DNA of 64,000 nt from Ricinus communis. Its lineage: Eukaryota > Streptophyta > Magnoliopsida > Malpighiales > Euphorbiaceae. Below the pieces are notes generated by a model. It worked only from the letters and a program-made list of their open reading frames with translations. It ran no database searches and was not told where the DNA came from. The stretch is from the NCBI RefSeq assembly GCF_019578655.1, contig NC_063261.1, positions 248,001-312,000 on the forward strand, in the 5' to 3' direction. Below are positions 1 through 10,335 of this stretch, in pieces (the stretch's first letter is position 1; every line of letters starts with the position of its first letter). Made by a program: the position numbers and the translations under genes.

Positions 1-824
1 AATGAAAAACTCAAAAAGAAGCAATGGGCATGTAAAAGGAATGAAAATATGGTGAAAGAAATAAGAAATTAAGTTCAAGAACCAAGTAATCAAGTTTCAA
101 CCCGAATGGAAATTTCTAACCAAACAGCATTGGAAACAAGATTTTAAAGGTCAAGAATGAATTAAAACTTCAATTTTATGTATAAGACATGTAAGGAATA
201 GATTTAGGAAGCAAAAATCACAAAGAAGGTTGATCAAGAAAGAAGGTTACCTCTTTATGCTTTAAATGTGTCAAATCTGCCCAAACTCAAAAGACACACA
301 AAGAAGAGAATAAATGAAGGACAAAAACGAATTTAGAGCTGAATTAATTCAAATAAGATGGTATGTATAGGGCTCAGGTCATTGGAATTTAATGTCCCTT
401 TGAATCTTCCCAAACAGCCACCTAATCCTTATTTGTGTAGGATTGTGAAAATCTCCCTAATTTCCTCTTAATTTTAGGAAACTTTTAAGACCAGCTGTAA
501 TAGGAACCTTTTAACAACCCTAATATATATATAATCACCCCAAGAACAATGATTTCAACACCAAACATGTTTTTCCACTAACGAAGACAATCAAACCAAT
601 CAGACCTATTCCTTTTTTTTTTTGGCTAATTCAGATCTGATTTTTTTTTTGTTTTGTTTTTTTGAATCAGAATCAAAAACTACAAGAATCAAGAACTAAA
701 CAATGTAGATTTCAAGAATACCAAGAATACTTCAAGAACAATACCAAGAACTCAAGGAAAACAAACAATAACTTAAAGAAAAGGGATAAATAACCTGATT
801 AAGAGCCAAAGCTCGGATACCAAA
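1..824 (-). other. Leader region downstream of a minus-strand LTR
   Basis: Read on the minus strand, this follows an LTR (825-1310). It opens with a primer-binding-like sequence TGGTATCCGAGC (complement of 811-822), one mismatch from the usual TGGTATCAGAGC complementary to initiator tRNA-Met. The rest is AT-rich with homopolymer runs near 610-660 and no usable ORF. It is most likely the untranslated leader of a Ty3/gypsy element whose gag would lie beyond the left edge. Confidence 0.5.
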
Positions 825-1310
825 TGTTAAGAACCTCCAAGGATTCGAACCACGAATCCTAATGATTATGAACCCGTAAATTACTATCTTAGAAACCCAA
901 GAACAAATTGAGTTTCAAAACCCAAGAACCGCTTAAATCAGATTGCAAGGTATGGTTGATCAAGATCAGAACCTAAAGAAAACTAAGTTCTTTAAACCCT
1001 AACCCTTAACACGCCACAAGGATAGATCAATTCCTTGATAAGTGGTTTATGTATTCAACAAGAATTCAAGAATTCAAGCAAATATGCAAAGGAAACAACT
1101 ACTATCATTTTAATCAAAATTTGAATGCCCCTCAAAACACACCTTAAGGGGCATTTTTATAGCCACCTAACATAAGAAACCCTAGTAAAACTATTAAACC
1201 TAGCCGCCACATAAGAAAAATAGGCAATAACATTGTTCTGAACTTAAATAAGAGATTTTAGCCCAAATATTAGCCCACATTAGTCTTCATGTACTTAGAC
1301 TTGCAAAACA
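825..1310 (-). repeat. LTR of a Reina/CRM-like Ty3/gypsy element
   Basis: On the minus strand the 486-bp segment begins TGTTTTGCAAG and ends GGTTCTTAACA, giving TG...CA ends with an inverted TGTT/AACA. A TATA-like GGCTATAAAAATGCC lies inside near 1150-1165. Upstream of it (1295-1540) is a gypsy pol C-terminus and downstream (811-822) a tRNA-Met type primer site, so internal sequence flanks it on both sides. The single copy means the ends rest on terminal dinucleotides and primer-site position only. Confidence 0.6.
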
Positions 1311-1540
1311 TTAAATAAAGCCCATTCAGTTGTGTCTTTACGTGGGCCTATCCTAGCATGACCAATTGAGCTTCCTTGACTAGCCCAATCTTGCATATAG
1401 CCAATTAAGGCTTCTTGTAGCTTCTTGGACCTTGACCTTGTAATTGGCCCTTGTAGCATGCTCAATGGATCCTTAGCTTTATCTTTGGTTTTCTTGTTGT
1501 CCTCTCCATCAAGTCCATCTTTAAGCTTGGCCATGTCCAT
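1295..1540 (-). pseudogene. Ty3/gypsy polyprotein C-terminal tail, fragment
   Basis: The 81-codon reading frame contains DPLSMLQGPITRSRSKKLQE followed by ALIGYMQDW. The P-[IV]-T-R-[SA]-R-x-K-K pattern after a DPLS linker is the usual C-terminal tail of plant Reina/CRM-type integrases, placed just before the 3' LTR. Here the frame runs about five codons into the LTR at 1310, as expected for that position. The catalytic integrase is missing: a different Tat-lineage element starts at about 1556. The initiator methionine is therefore fortuitous. Confidence 0.65.
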
Positions 1541-1555
1541 ATCAGTAAGGTAATA

Positions 1556-2843
1556 AGCAAATATATGTATGCATGTTTGATAAGAAGTGTAAGTAATTTA
1601 TTCATTTAATAAAGGCCCAAATGGGTACATTTTGATTTCTCATTATACAACTTCTGTCATCAGCCAATCTTTTCTGATTTTCTAACTAATTATTTTCTCT
1701 TATTGCCTTGATTTTTGCCTAACCAGCCCTTCTTGGGTTTTCTTGTCAATAGGCTATTTTTTCTATTATATATTTTTACACATGGTATTTCTTAAGACAA
1801 TCCAGGTTAATTGGCTCGGAGAACTCATTTTCCTCTAGATCCGAGATCTTAGCGGCACCTTTATGCAGGATTTTCTTTACCAAGTATGGGCTTTCCCAAT
1901 TAAGCTTGAACTTCCCTCTTGGATCAAATATGGTAGGTCTTTGTGTTTCAACACTAAATCTCCATCTTTGATCTTCCCTGCTTTAATTTATTGTTGAATG
2001 CCCTAGCTATCCGTTTCTGATACAACTACATATGATATATGGCTTTCATCCTTCTGTCATCAACCAAAGCCAACTAATGGTATCTTTGCTCAACCTAATA
2101 GTATTTTTGGTATTTCTATCTCCAATATAACTCTCAAAGACTTTAGTTCCAACTCAACTAGCAAGGCTACTTCAGTCCCATAAATCAAAGAGTACGGAGT
2201 CTGCTCGGTCAATGTTCGCTTAGTTATTCGATACCTCCAAAGTGCAAAAGGTAATCGAAACGACCAATCCTTATGATTCCATACCATCTTGGAGAGTATT
2301 TTTTTTAAGTTCTTATTAGCTACTTCCACCACTCCATTTGCTTGAGGTTTGTACGGAGAAGACCTATGATTTTTAATCTTGTACTCCACTAACATGTCTG
2401 CTATTTCACTAATGAACTACACGCCATTATCAGTTACAACATGATGTGGGACTCCATATCTGTATATCAACTTCCTCTCTATAAATCTAGCCATTTTTCT
2501 TGCCTCCAAAGTAGTAAACGACTCAGCCTCAACCCACTTGGAGAAATAGTTTACCACCAACTATATATCTATGACCATTCAAAGGAGGTTTTATCTCTCT
2601 GATGATGTGGATCCCCCAAGCTATACAATTAAGTCGTTGTTTTGTAACTCAATCGAAGGTACATGATTCAGGTTGCTGTAAAGCTAGCATTCATGATATT
2701 TCCTTACTAAAGCTATATAATCCTTTTCTATTGCTAAAAAGTAATAACCTTGATGCATAATCTTTCTAGTTAACACTATGCCATTCATATGGGGCTCGCA
2801 CACTCCTTTGTGCATCTCTTCCATCACTCCCTGCTGCGGCGGC
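1556..2843 (-). mobile_element. Truncated Tat-lineage Ty3/gypsy copy (integrase to 3' end)
   Basis: This segment aligns by eye, with many substitutions, to 10600-11850, including the shared 3' non-coding motif (TTTTTGCCTAACCAGCC here, TTTTTGCCTGACCAGTC near 10777) and the integrase region. It is cut off on its 5' side at about 2843, where chloroplast sequence begins. Only the integrase half of pol and the start of the 3' non-coding region remain. It belongs to the same family as the long minus-strand element at 3335-15103. Confidence 0.7.
2090..2395 (-). pseudogene. Retroviral-type integrase fragment (Tat lineage)
   Basis: The frame contains YKIKNHRSSPYKPQANGVVE, then NLKKIL and, further on, WSFRLPFALWRYR, TPYSLIYGTE and VELELKSLRV. 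This is the end of the integrase core (the ...YHPQANGQVE block with the catalytic Glu) and the following region as found in plant gypsy elements. The paralogous stretch on the minus strand is 11076-11400. Upstream core residues are out of frame or gone, so no active integrase is expected. Confidence 0.8.
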
Positions 2844-3106
2844 GGTGACGTTATTGTTACTGTGATCAAGGAAGCAGCACCAAATTCACCTCTAGAAAGA
2901 TCAGAAGTAATCAGAGCTGTAATTGTATGTACTTGTAAAGAACTCAAATGTGATAACGGTATGATAATACGATATGATGACAATGCTGCAGTTGTCATTG
3001 ATCAAGAAGGAAATCCAAAGGGAACTCGAATTTTGGTGCAATCGCCCGAGAATTGAGACAATTAAATTTTACTAAAATAGTTTCATTAGCGCCTGAAGTA
3101 TTATAA
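2844..3106 (+). pseudogene. rpl14: Plastid ribosomal protein uL14 (rpl14) pseudogene, 5'-truncated
   Basis: The frame reads [20 protein letters not shown], then [20 protein letters not shown], the conserved centre of chloroplast uL14, a large-subunit ribosomal protein normally about 122 residues. Roughly the first 37 codons are missing. A one-base deletion in the T-run at 3031-3034 shifts the frame; after it the next frame gives the proper C-terminus ([14 protein letters not shown], stop 3104-3106). Two arginines have become cysteines by CGT-to-TGT changes (in VCTCKEL and LKCDNG). It is a nuclear fossil of plastid DNA, not an expressed gene. Confidence 0.9.
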
Positions 3107-3334
3107 AATAAAAAATTCTAAATAAAATAGAAGATAATACCATTTAAAATTAAGATGAGACCATGATACAGTTCTAGTATATAGTTATAGTATTTTTTTA
3201 TATAGTTTTTATTGTATAGTTATAGTATTTGAATAAAAATGAAATAGAATTTCATTAGTAAATTGTGTTTCACGCATATACCTTTAATAAAATAAGTAAT
3301 TCAAAAAAAAAAGAAAAAAAAAGTATCTTTAGAA
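2844..3334 (+). other. Chloroplast-derived insert (NUPT): rpl14 3' part and rpl14-rps8 spacer
   Basis: The block opens inside rpl14 and continues past its stop (3104-3106) into a spacer that resembles the plastid rpl14-rps8 intergenic region: AT-rich, with TTTCACGCATATACC near 3270, then an A-rich run. It sits between the truncated integrase copy on the left and a Tat-family LTR on the right. The left junction is sharp. The right edge, near 3334, is an estimate from where similarity to the LTR starts. Confidence 0.75.
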
Positions 3335-5881
3335 ATTCATAATGAAAATAGAAATCTAATCATATAATCCTAAACTTGTGATTAATCAGATTCTAAAACC
3401 CTAATGCTCACATATTATCAGATTTTAAAACCCTAATGAATCAATAACATGCAAATTCATAAGAAACACTAACCTAATCATGTTAATCATAAAAATAAAA
3501 TAATAAAGTAATTTGATATGCTATTTGTGTAGCTAAAATCTAAGGTAGTGAACCTATTGATACAGACTAGCATAAATGGTGAGTATTAAGGTCGTATTCT
3601 CGGGAAATGGTGATCCTAGACTTACTGCAGCGTCTTATGTTATCTAACCTAAACAAAATCGGTGAAGTATTATGCTATGATTAAATATGAACAAACAATT
3701 AATTAAGTGTTAAATAATCTGAAAGGATTTAGGAAAAACTCTTGAAGGAAAAAGCAAACCCTAGGGGACCTAAGCTAGTTGGACTTTAGTGAAGATAGAG
3801 ATTATATTGATTATCAATTGCAATTACCCGTGGATGAATTCTTAACTGAATTCGGTCTCCCTCTCGAGATAACCGAATTCCTAAACCTAATAACCTAAAG
3901 TTGGAATCTCTTCCTGACGGTCGATTATTCGATTAGCATTAAGGTTTAACCCGCCTCTATTAAGCTTTGTTAATTCTTAATCCGGCTAGTCAATTACCCT
4001 TATCTTTAAGTGATTATTAACCAGTTCTTGCTATTCAAATTTACAATTACTAAATGAATTTCTCAATTACATAAAGCAATCTGAATACCACAACTCATAA
4101 TGTCTCATAAATAAAGTGATTTCTCATTAATAATGAAAGCAAGAAGAAACAAGCATTGATAATCAAAATCTCATAGCATTAAAATCAATCCAACAACATA
4201 GGAACCCTAATGGGTTTGACAAATTTAGTTACTCATACTAATAAACAACACAAAGTAAAGAATAGATTCAGAAAAGTAAATTAAAGGCATGTACGCCCTT
4301 CTTTCTCAAGTTGGATGAGAAACCCTAAATTCCCAATTCAGAATAGTAAACCCTAATCTGCCTCTTGAATGCTCCCAAATCTTGTCTTGATCTTCAATTT
4401 GATGTTAAAACTATTGTAATCCTTCCTTCAATAGATGAAATGATCTTCTAAGGTCGAGTATTGAAGTCTGGAAGAAGATGGTCTAAGCTTATATAATGGA
4501 AATCAAGTTAGAAAATCAAACCCTAATTCAGCAAATCATTTTTGCCTATATAACCCCTTCAGCACAGCCGTGGTCAAGCCCGTGCTGATCAGCATGGGCG
4601 GAGTCCAACCCGTGCTGGACCTCCGCATTCCGCAACTCGCGATTTCTCCCAGGCCATGCCCTAGCCGGTGCTGAGCCACCACAGGCCGTGGTGACTTCGG
4701 AAACCGTGCCAAAATGGCACTCTTTGAGGGCAACTATTTAATGATTCAGCACGACCAGAGTCCAGGCCGTGCTCAACCTTGGAATGCTTGTCCTTGCTCA
4801 ATTTGATGATTCTGGTCTGTAATTGCACGTATTTCCCTCGATTATTGATAATGTCCCTTGATAATGACCTGAAATGTGAAAGGAACCAAAAGACAGGTGA
4901 TTTTAGCATAAAACGAGGTAACTATGCACAAAAATGTAAACAATTGGGCATGTAAATATGTATAATATGATACATATCATAATCCTAATCATGTTTCTAA
5001 GGAAAAAATAAAAATATAAAAAAGCAAGGAAACTAGTTCAGAGTGATGTTGATGGATGCATGTTGGGAACCCTCAAGTTGTCACCATAGTTGATGGTTCT
5101 ACGAGTCTCAAGTGATATAGAAGCAATTGAATCGAAGATTGGTTGGGAATCCAATGCTGGGATGTGATGCTGACAAAGCTTTTGTCAACTCAAAAAGGTT
5201 TCAAAAAAAAAACTCTTTCTTTAGTGGCCTTCTTTCTTAGTGACTTGAAACCTTCTACCTAATAATAAACGTAAGCTCTTTCCTTTCTCTCAAATCAATA
5301 TTAGCTTTTATACTTCTCTCTCAAGTTGCTCTCAAATTTCTTGTTCTCTCTTACTCCCTTAACCCTAGATACCTCTTTCTATATATAGAGATAGGGTTTC
5401 AAAGGAAATCCTCAGAGAACTGATAATCTCATATTTTTTTAAAAATAAGTTTGATAAATATCTAAATTTAATTCTTTAAATTTAAATAAATATCATTAAA
5501 AATCCATGATTATCTTCAAAAAACCTTATAGAATCTGTATTTGGATGTAAAAGCGTCAAGAAAAAATGACATCGAAGGAAAAACGCTAATTGGTATTATA
5601 TAAAGAGGATCAGCTCTATGGCTCTACATATGGGAAGTTCGGAACAAATTTGCATTAAGTCCATGATTTTATGAAATCCATCCTTTTGACCATCAAACTT
5701 TATTTTTCTTGACAATTAATTCCAAATTGATTTTAAAAAGGTAATTTTTGCTTGATTAACCTCAACCCTAACCTCGGATTTGCCCGTCCTTTATCTCTCA
5801 ATACCCGAGAAGGCAACAACTTTCACCACAAGGTTTTTCATAATTCGCTCGATATCTAGATATAGAAAATGAGTGCTGACA
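3335..5881 (-). repeat. 3' LTR of the Tat element, split by another LTR
   Basis: The minus strand starts TGTCAGCACTCATTTTC at 5881 and follows the plus-strand LTRs beginning at 21135 and 51416 closely in the first part, including a GAGACTCGTAGAA block. It is interrupted by a foreign LTR at 3514-4979 and resumes at 3335-3513, where GCATGTTATTGATTCATTAG and GGGTTTTAAAATCTG match 51790-51840. Its final third is missing at the chloroplast junction. A short purine-rich AGGGGTAG lies just upstream of the LTR start and may be the polypurine tract. Confidence 0.7.
3514..4979 (-). repeat. Solo LTR of the tRNA-Asp-primed (Athila/Tat-like) group, nested
   Basis: On the minus strand it begins TGATATGTATCATATTATAC and ends with the block containing TAGCTACACAAATAGCATATCA. 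Its last 550 bp match the LTRs at 35100-36546 and 59529-60961, sharing for example the AACCGAATTC inverted block and a GGTCGTATTC-type motif near the end. Flanks are TAATT (3509-3513) and TAATC (4980-4984), a near-perfect 5-bp duplication, and no primer site follows, so it is a solo LTR. It contains GC-rich inverted motifs (GCACGG/CCGTGC) around 4560-4780. Confidence 0.7.
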
Positions 5882-7180
5882 GCTACCCCTGATTTGTCGA
5901 AATTTATAAGCACGAAATGCATTTAAATAAATTGAGACAAATCATAAAAATCAAGGATACGACAAAAGGTTATCTTTATGAGCTATAGAAGTTGCACCTC
6001 ATAAGATCGAACTTTAATTATTGATTTGATATGGGGACCATGCCGCTTGAATTTTTAAGGACTTCACTTGCTTATGTTGAGGGCTTCGCCTGCTTGGACT
6101 AAGGATTTTGCCTACTTCGATTGAGGACTTTGCCTACTATTTTGGGAACCACACCCGTTGATTTGGGAGCCACAGCTGTTGATTTGGGAGCCATATCCGT
6201 TGATCTGGGAATTATGTCTAAGAATTGGGAACCACGCCCATTGATCCATGATTGTAGAGACTTCCCTCTGGCTATTTTCCATTTCAGGAGACATTTCACC
6301 ACTCTAGGTCAATTTGATAATTTCCCACTTTCGAGTACTTTGGGTTAGAATTTCTTGCCTCAGGGTACGGTTTGATTCATTTGATGCTTTCTAGAAGCTA
6401 TACTAGTATTGGCCTATTCAGGGACTAAAGTGTAATTTTGATAGGTCAAGGACCAAACTTGTAAATTTTTTGAAAATTCCCTCCCGGGATGCCAACTGGA
6501 CTTCTATGTTCCTTCTGAGGACTTGCATAAAGTTTTTGGACTAAGATGTGATTTTGACAGGTTAGGGACCTAAATGAAAAGGCATATGTGTAGCTTATAT
6601 GTATACTCCATTCACTTTATCTATTTTCCTTCACTTTTCTCTTAAACCCTTTCTTACTATTTTTATGATTTCTTCTTCATTTCTCCATCAAATTTCACAA
6701 AATCAGTCTTGAAATTGCAAGCTCTTCTTCAAGATTTGTTGGACGTACCCCAATCGTACCAAATTAGGAGTTTTCTGCTCCAATTTCTTGCCAAAATGAC
6801 CTTGGGCTTGTGAAGGGAGAGGAAATTCCCCTTTTAGCAAAATTGAACGCCCACTGCACATTTCTAGCCGTCGTAGAGGTAATTTCTTAGCTTAAACTTT
6901 GTTTCCTGCAACTTATGGACTTGATATACATGTTACGTATCCAAAACATGCGAAAAATTATTGAAAATCCATATGTAGTGCCAATCAGCTATTCGCATAG
7001 CCGATCGGCTCTATGTAGTGTCGATCCGCTCTTCATAGGCTAAATTGACCGTGCAAAGACCAAACAAAGACTTTCACGGCTTTTTTGCAAAAACATATCA
7101 ACTAATAGACACATACTTACTTGTGTTGGGTCTTTTTGTACGTACATGATGTTTAATACTTATGCATTTGGCTTTCTAGG
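5882..7180 (-). other. 3' non-coding region of the Tat element, with minisatellites
   Basis: No protein similarity is recognisable here. Two short tandem arrays sit at 6056-6135 and 6139-6245. Copies of a palindromic GCCGATCGGC-type motif lie near 6985-7035. In Ogre/Tat elements the segment before the 3' LTR is known to carry family-specific tandem repeats, which fits. The 60-75 codon frames across 6099-6348 are a by-product of the tandem array. Confidence 0.5.
6056..6245 (+). repeat. Two adjacent minisatellites
   Basis: First array: about three to four units of a 27-30 bp motif of the type GAGGACTTTGCCTACTTCGA. Second array: about five units of a 21-24 bp motif of the type GTTGATTTGGGAGCCACAGC, which translates as the repeat VDLGA. 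Units differ at several positions, so the arrays are old. They lie in the 3' untranslated part of the minus-strand Tat element. Confidence 0.75.
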
Positions 7181-8760
7181 GTGATGTTGTGTTGATCCGG
7201 TTCGCTAAAAATATTTATGGTGCTCATGAGTGGTTCGACGAGCTCCCTAGCTCGATCTAGGCTAGGATTTCAGATATCGGTTTCCACCGGTTCATAGTCA
7301 TGCTCCCATTGTCATTGGAAGGGTCGACCATACTTCTGTTTACACCCTGCTCTAGAGGTGGATGGATAATACTCACACTTTCCACGCTCCGGTCGATGAG
7401 CTGATACTCTCTCCTCTTTCCTTTTATGCCATCACAAGAATCGATTTCTTCGACACGCCCGTGTCATTTGATGATGCGATCCACGATTAGCGCTCTGACG
7501 TCTAGGAGCGCTTCATCACCAATTTGCTCGAGTTCTTACCGACATTCAAGAACTAGCACTGCATTGCTTATCAAAGCATCCCCCTCCACTACTAGGACTT
7601 TTTTCCTCAAAATGATCGGGAGGTTGATCAGAGGGCCCGAGCCTTCTTGATGTACCTTTTTGGTATGACTTTGTTTAATGACTCGAGTAACTCACTGAAC
7701 TTCCACTATTTGGCCTCGCTGTAGGATTTAGATCATGTCTCCTCTTACAACTGAGGATCTGCAGCTCTTGCATACTTGTATAATTATATGGAAATTACTG
7801 TCTAAGGCAGTTAGAGGGTCTACGACATCTGGCACACGGTCCATGTAAGTTATGCTTTGACTTCTTTTCCTAGTTTCTTTTATAAATACAACAAATGTTG
7901 ATTCTTGTTTTGCTAGTTTGAGCGCTAGAGATTGGCCTTTTGATGGGCTCACAGCCCATCTATACCTTGCTGGAGGTGATTGGCTTAGGGAATGCTGCCA
8001 GTAGGATCCTTACATGCAATCCGTGGCTGACCTTAAGCAGAGGAGGATCCTGCTAATTGGACCTGCTTATCGGGCCTGGCACTTAGGAGAAAGGATCTAT
8101 AGCTGGGAGCGAGGCCCCAGTAGGCGTCGGTTCCATTATCTCCTCTTTTTTCTATGTGCTAGATGGCAGACCTCAGTGGTGAGGAGTTAGCAAAGTGTGT
8201 GACGAGCCCAAGGACCTCATTATCTGATATCAATGGACAGACTATACTTCATTCATCCCTCAACTGTTGGGGATTATGCATTTAAGCGATAATGCCGTGA
8301 CTAAGGTATTTTCTTGGATTCAGTTAGAATTCCCCTTACATATCCCGCTTTCCTAATTTTTCCATTTACAGTTCCTCCACCAGGCTCCTACTGCTCGTGA
8401 GCCAACTGACGGGCGGTCCAAATTTGATGGTTTCTTATTGGAGCACTTACAGTGTAATGGAGCACCAGCTTGCCTTGGAGCATTGCCTCCCTCCTGAAAA
8501 GTTAGTAACATATTATGCAAGGAGGCAATTCTTTGTCCTTGACGAGGACTGCAAGTAAGAAAATGATTTATATACTACAAAATGTATGCATGTATGCATG
8601 TATGAAATGCACTAACTAATCTCCTTTCGGGGTTTGATCAGAGAGACCATGAGGGCTTGCACGGGCAAGTGGATGACCAGCAGCGTCACACTGACGCTCA
8701 ACAATGTTGGATCGACACTTTGACACTTCAGAGATGGGGAGTTCGGGTGAGAACTCCGAC
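7150..8760 (+). pseudogene. Plant mobile domain (PMD) gene, antisense within the Tat element
   Basis: Conceptual translation around 7335-7490 gives RWMDNTHTFHAPVDELILSP followed by FYAITRIDFF. Around 7645-7790 it gives MYLFGMTLFNDSSNS and then RGSAALAYLYNYM. These are the hallmark blocks of the plant mobile domain (RWWxxTHTFHxPxGEMTxTPxDF and YLLGxTLFxDxS...GxAALAxLY), found in MAIL/MAIN proteins and in several transposon groups. The similarity continues after gaps (PAYRAWHLGERIYSW near 8060) and ends near 8560-8760. Candidate GT-AG introns begin at 7848 (GTAAGT) and near 8555 (GTAAGA). In-frame stops are present at several places, so this copy is dead. Its strand is opposite to the host element, as for antisense ORFs of Tat elements. 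Confidence 0.65.
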
Positions 8761-9249
8761 TTCTGATATTCTTTAGACTCTTTTTATCATTGCTTGGAGA
8801 ACTTCTGATCTTTAGAACTCTTGTAAACTTTTGACTTTGTGAAGATACAAAATCATGATTTTTGCTTTCGAATTACTTCTATTTTGCTAATTTCCCTTTA
8901 TTATTGCATTTGTATGAGCTTGTGTGCACCGAAAACCAAATGAGCACTCGAAAAATGGCTGAAACTGGCCAAAAATTACGTTGGGAGGCCATACAACCAA
9001 TCGACTGTATGCTCATTCAATTCAGCTTTATGCACAGCCGATCGGCTATGCATAGTGCCGATAAGCTGTGCATAGTGCCGATCGGCTCTACAGTTGCAAA
9101 GTCCAAATCCGACACTGATTTGAGGCCTATAAATATCCATGAGCCCCTTTACTTCTTCACATGTGATTTCACACTTCAAAAACCAAAAAATATGTCTCAA
9201 TAGAGTGCCAAAAGTTTACAAACTCTCCTCAAGACTTTAACAGGTCATG

Positions 9250-10335
9250 ATCGGATTGAACTTGGAAAATTCCATCTTTGATCTTTCAAGGCCATGCAAC
9301 ACACTAAACTTGATTATGGGTTTTTCCACTCTACTATCAACTTTTGGTGCCCAATGGATCATGTATTTTGATTTAATGTACAAGAATTATGCCCCATTAT
9401 TAAAAAATTTTCTACTATTCTTGGCATTCCCATGGATTTTACCCATCCTATTGCCCTGCCAAAACTCAATGAGCCTTTTCTTAGTAAACTGGTGGATTTG
9501 TTTGACATGCCCCCAGTTGAGGTACTTTCCATTCTATTGGTAAGTACATTACCCTTACTTCATTGATTTCTTGCTGTGAGAAGAAGGAAAAAGGCACGCC
9601 TTCTTGGATTCGGATGTTGGGCTTTCGCTTTTATGTCTAATTTCTGTTGATTTCTCCTCACGGAATGGACTAAGTGAGCATGGAGCATATCCAGTTCCAG
9701 TCATCTTGGCTGAAACTATCATTGGGTTAGACATGTATAAAACCTATTAATATTTTGGTGGTAGCCTCATTCTTCTATAAGTACATAGTCAAATCTATTT
9801 TCTTTTACTATTTTCATTTTTGCCTTAATTTTTGCCTAAGCCGTCATTTTAGGTTTTGAACTTAGTAGACTTTTGTCGTAACTTTTGCCTAAGATGCCCT
9901 TTTCGGATCTTCAACTTAGCAGACTTTATTTTTGCCTAAGATGCCCTTTCTGATTTTCAGCTTAGCTTCTTTTTCTTTTCTCCTCTTTTTTTCTTTTCCT
10001 TATTATTTTCTCTCTTTTACAGATTTGTCTATAGCAGAAACTTTAGATACTGGCCATCCCGAGGAATATCGATCAGTACGAGCTGAAGCACGTGTAGACT
10101 TGAGCTGTTGGTATCCTACGAGGTCATGATGGCTGGATTTCCTAGATGAAAGGTGTTTCAGACACAATCATTCGCTGGAATTGCCCTTGACGGAGAATCA
10201 AGCATGCCACCCTTACCTAGACTACAAGCATCCACTTTCTATACGCCTTCGAGACTTTACCGCCAGTATGGGCAGAAGCAATGAATATTGGAATTCCTAC
10301 TTGAATTAGAAGATTTCCCACTTAGGACTTCCTAA
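9250..10335 (+). pseudogene. DUF7745-like antisense gene segment, two apparent exons
   Basis: 9295-9540 translates with blocks INFWCPMDHVF, ELCPIIKKFSTILGIP and PKLNEPFLSKLVDLF. This resembles the FWDPxxxxFxF...ExxPTxEEFxxIL pattern of the DUF7745 proteins carried by plant retrotransposons. A donor GTAAGTAC follows at 9541 and an acceptor TTTTACAG ends at 10021. Downstream sequence contains RLYRQYGQKQ, like the R-x-x-RQxGxxQ block near the end of such proteins. Stops occur in both parts. Whether this and the PMD at 7150-8760 form one transcript or two genes cannot be settled by eye. Confidence 0.45.
9826..9985 (+). repeat. About 49-bp tandem repeat, three units
   Basis: Three units start TTTTGCCTAAG at about 9830, 9884 and 9935 and continue ...CCCTTTTCGGATCTTCAAC-TTAGCAGACTTT. 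Related single units occur in the 3' non-coding DNA of the family at 1715-1765 and 10777-10822. The array lies inside the putative intron 9541-10021. Confidence 0.7.

Noticed and set aside
2778..2843. Apparent upstream start (MPFIWGSH) for the rpl14 frame
   Set aside because: These codons are reversed integrase sequence of the adjacent retrotransposon, joined by chance in frame; they are not part of rpl14.
6099..6348. Frames with VDLGA or KSTAVAPKST repeats
   Set aside because: They are translations of the minisatellite at 6139-6245, open on both strands because the unit length is near a multiple of three.
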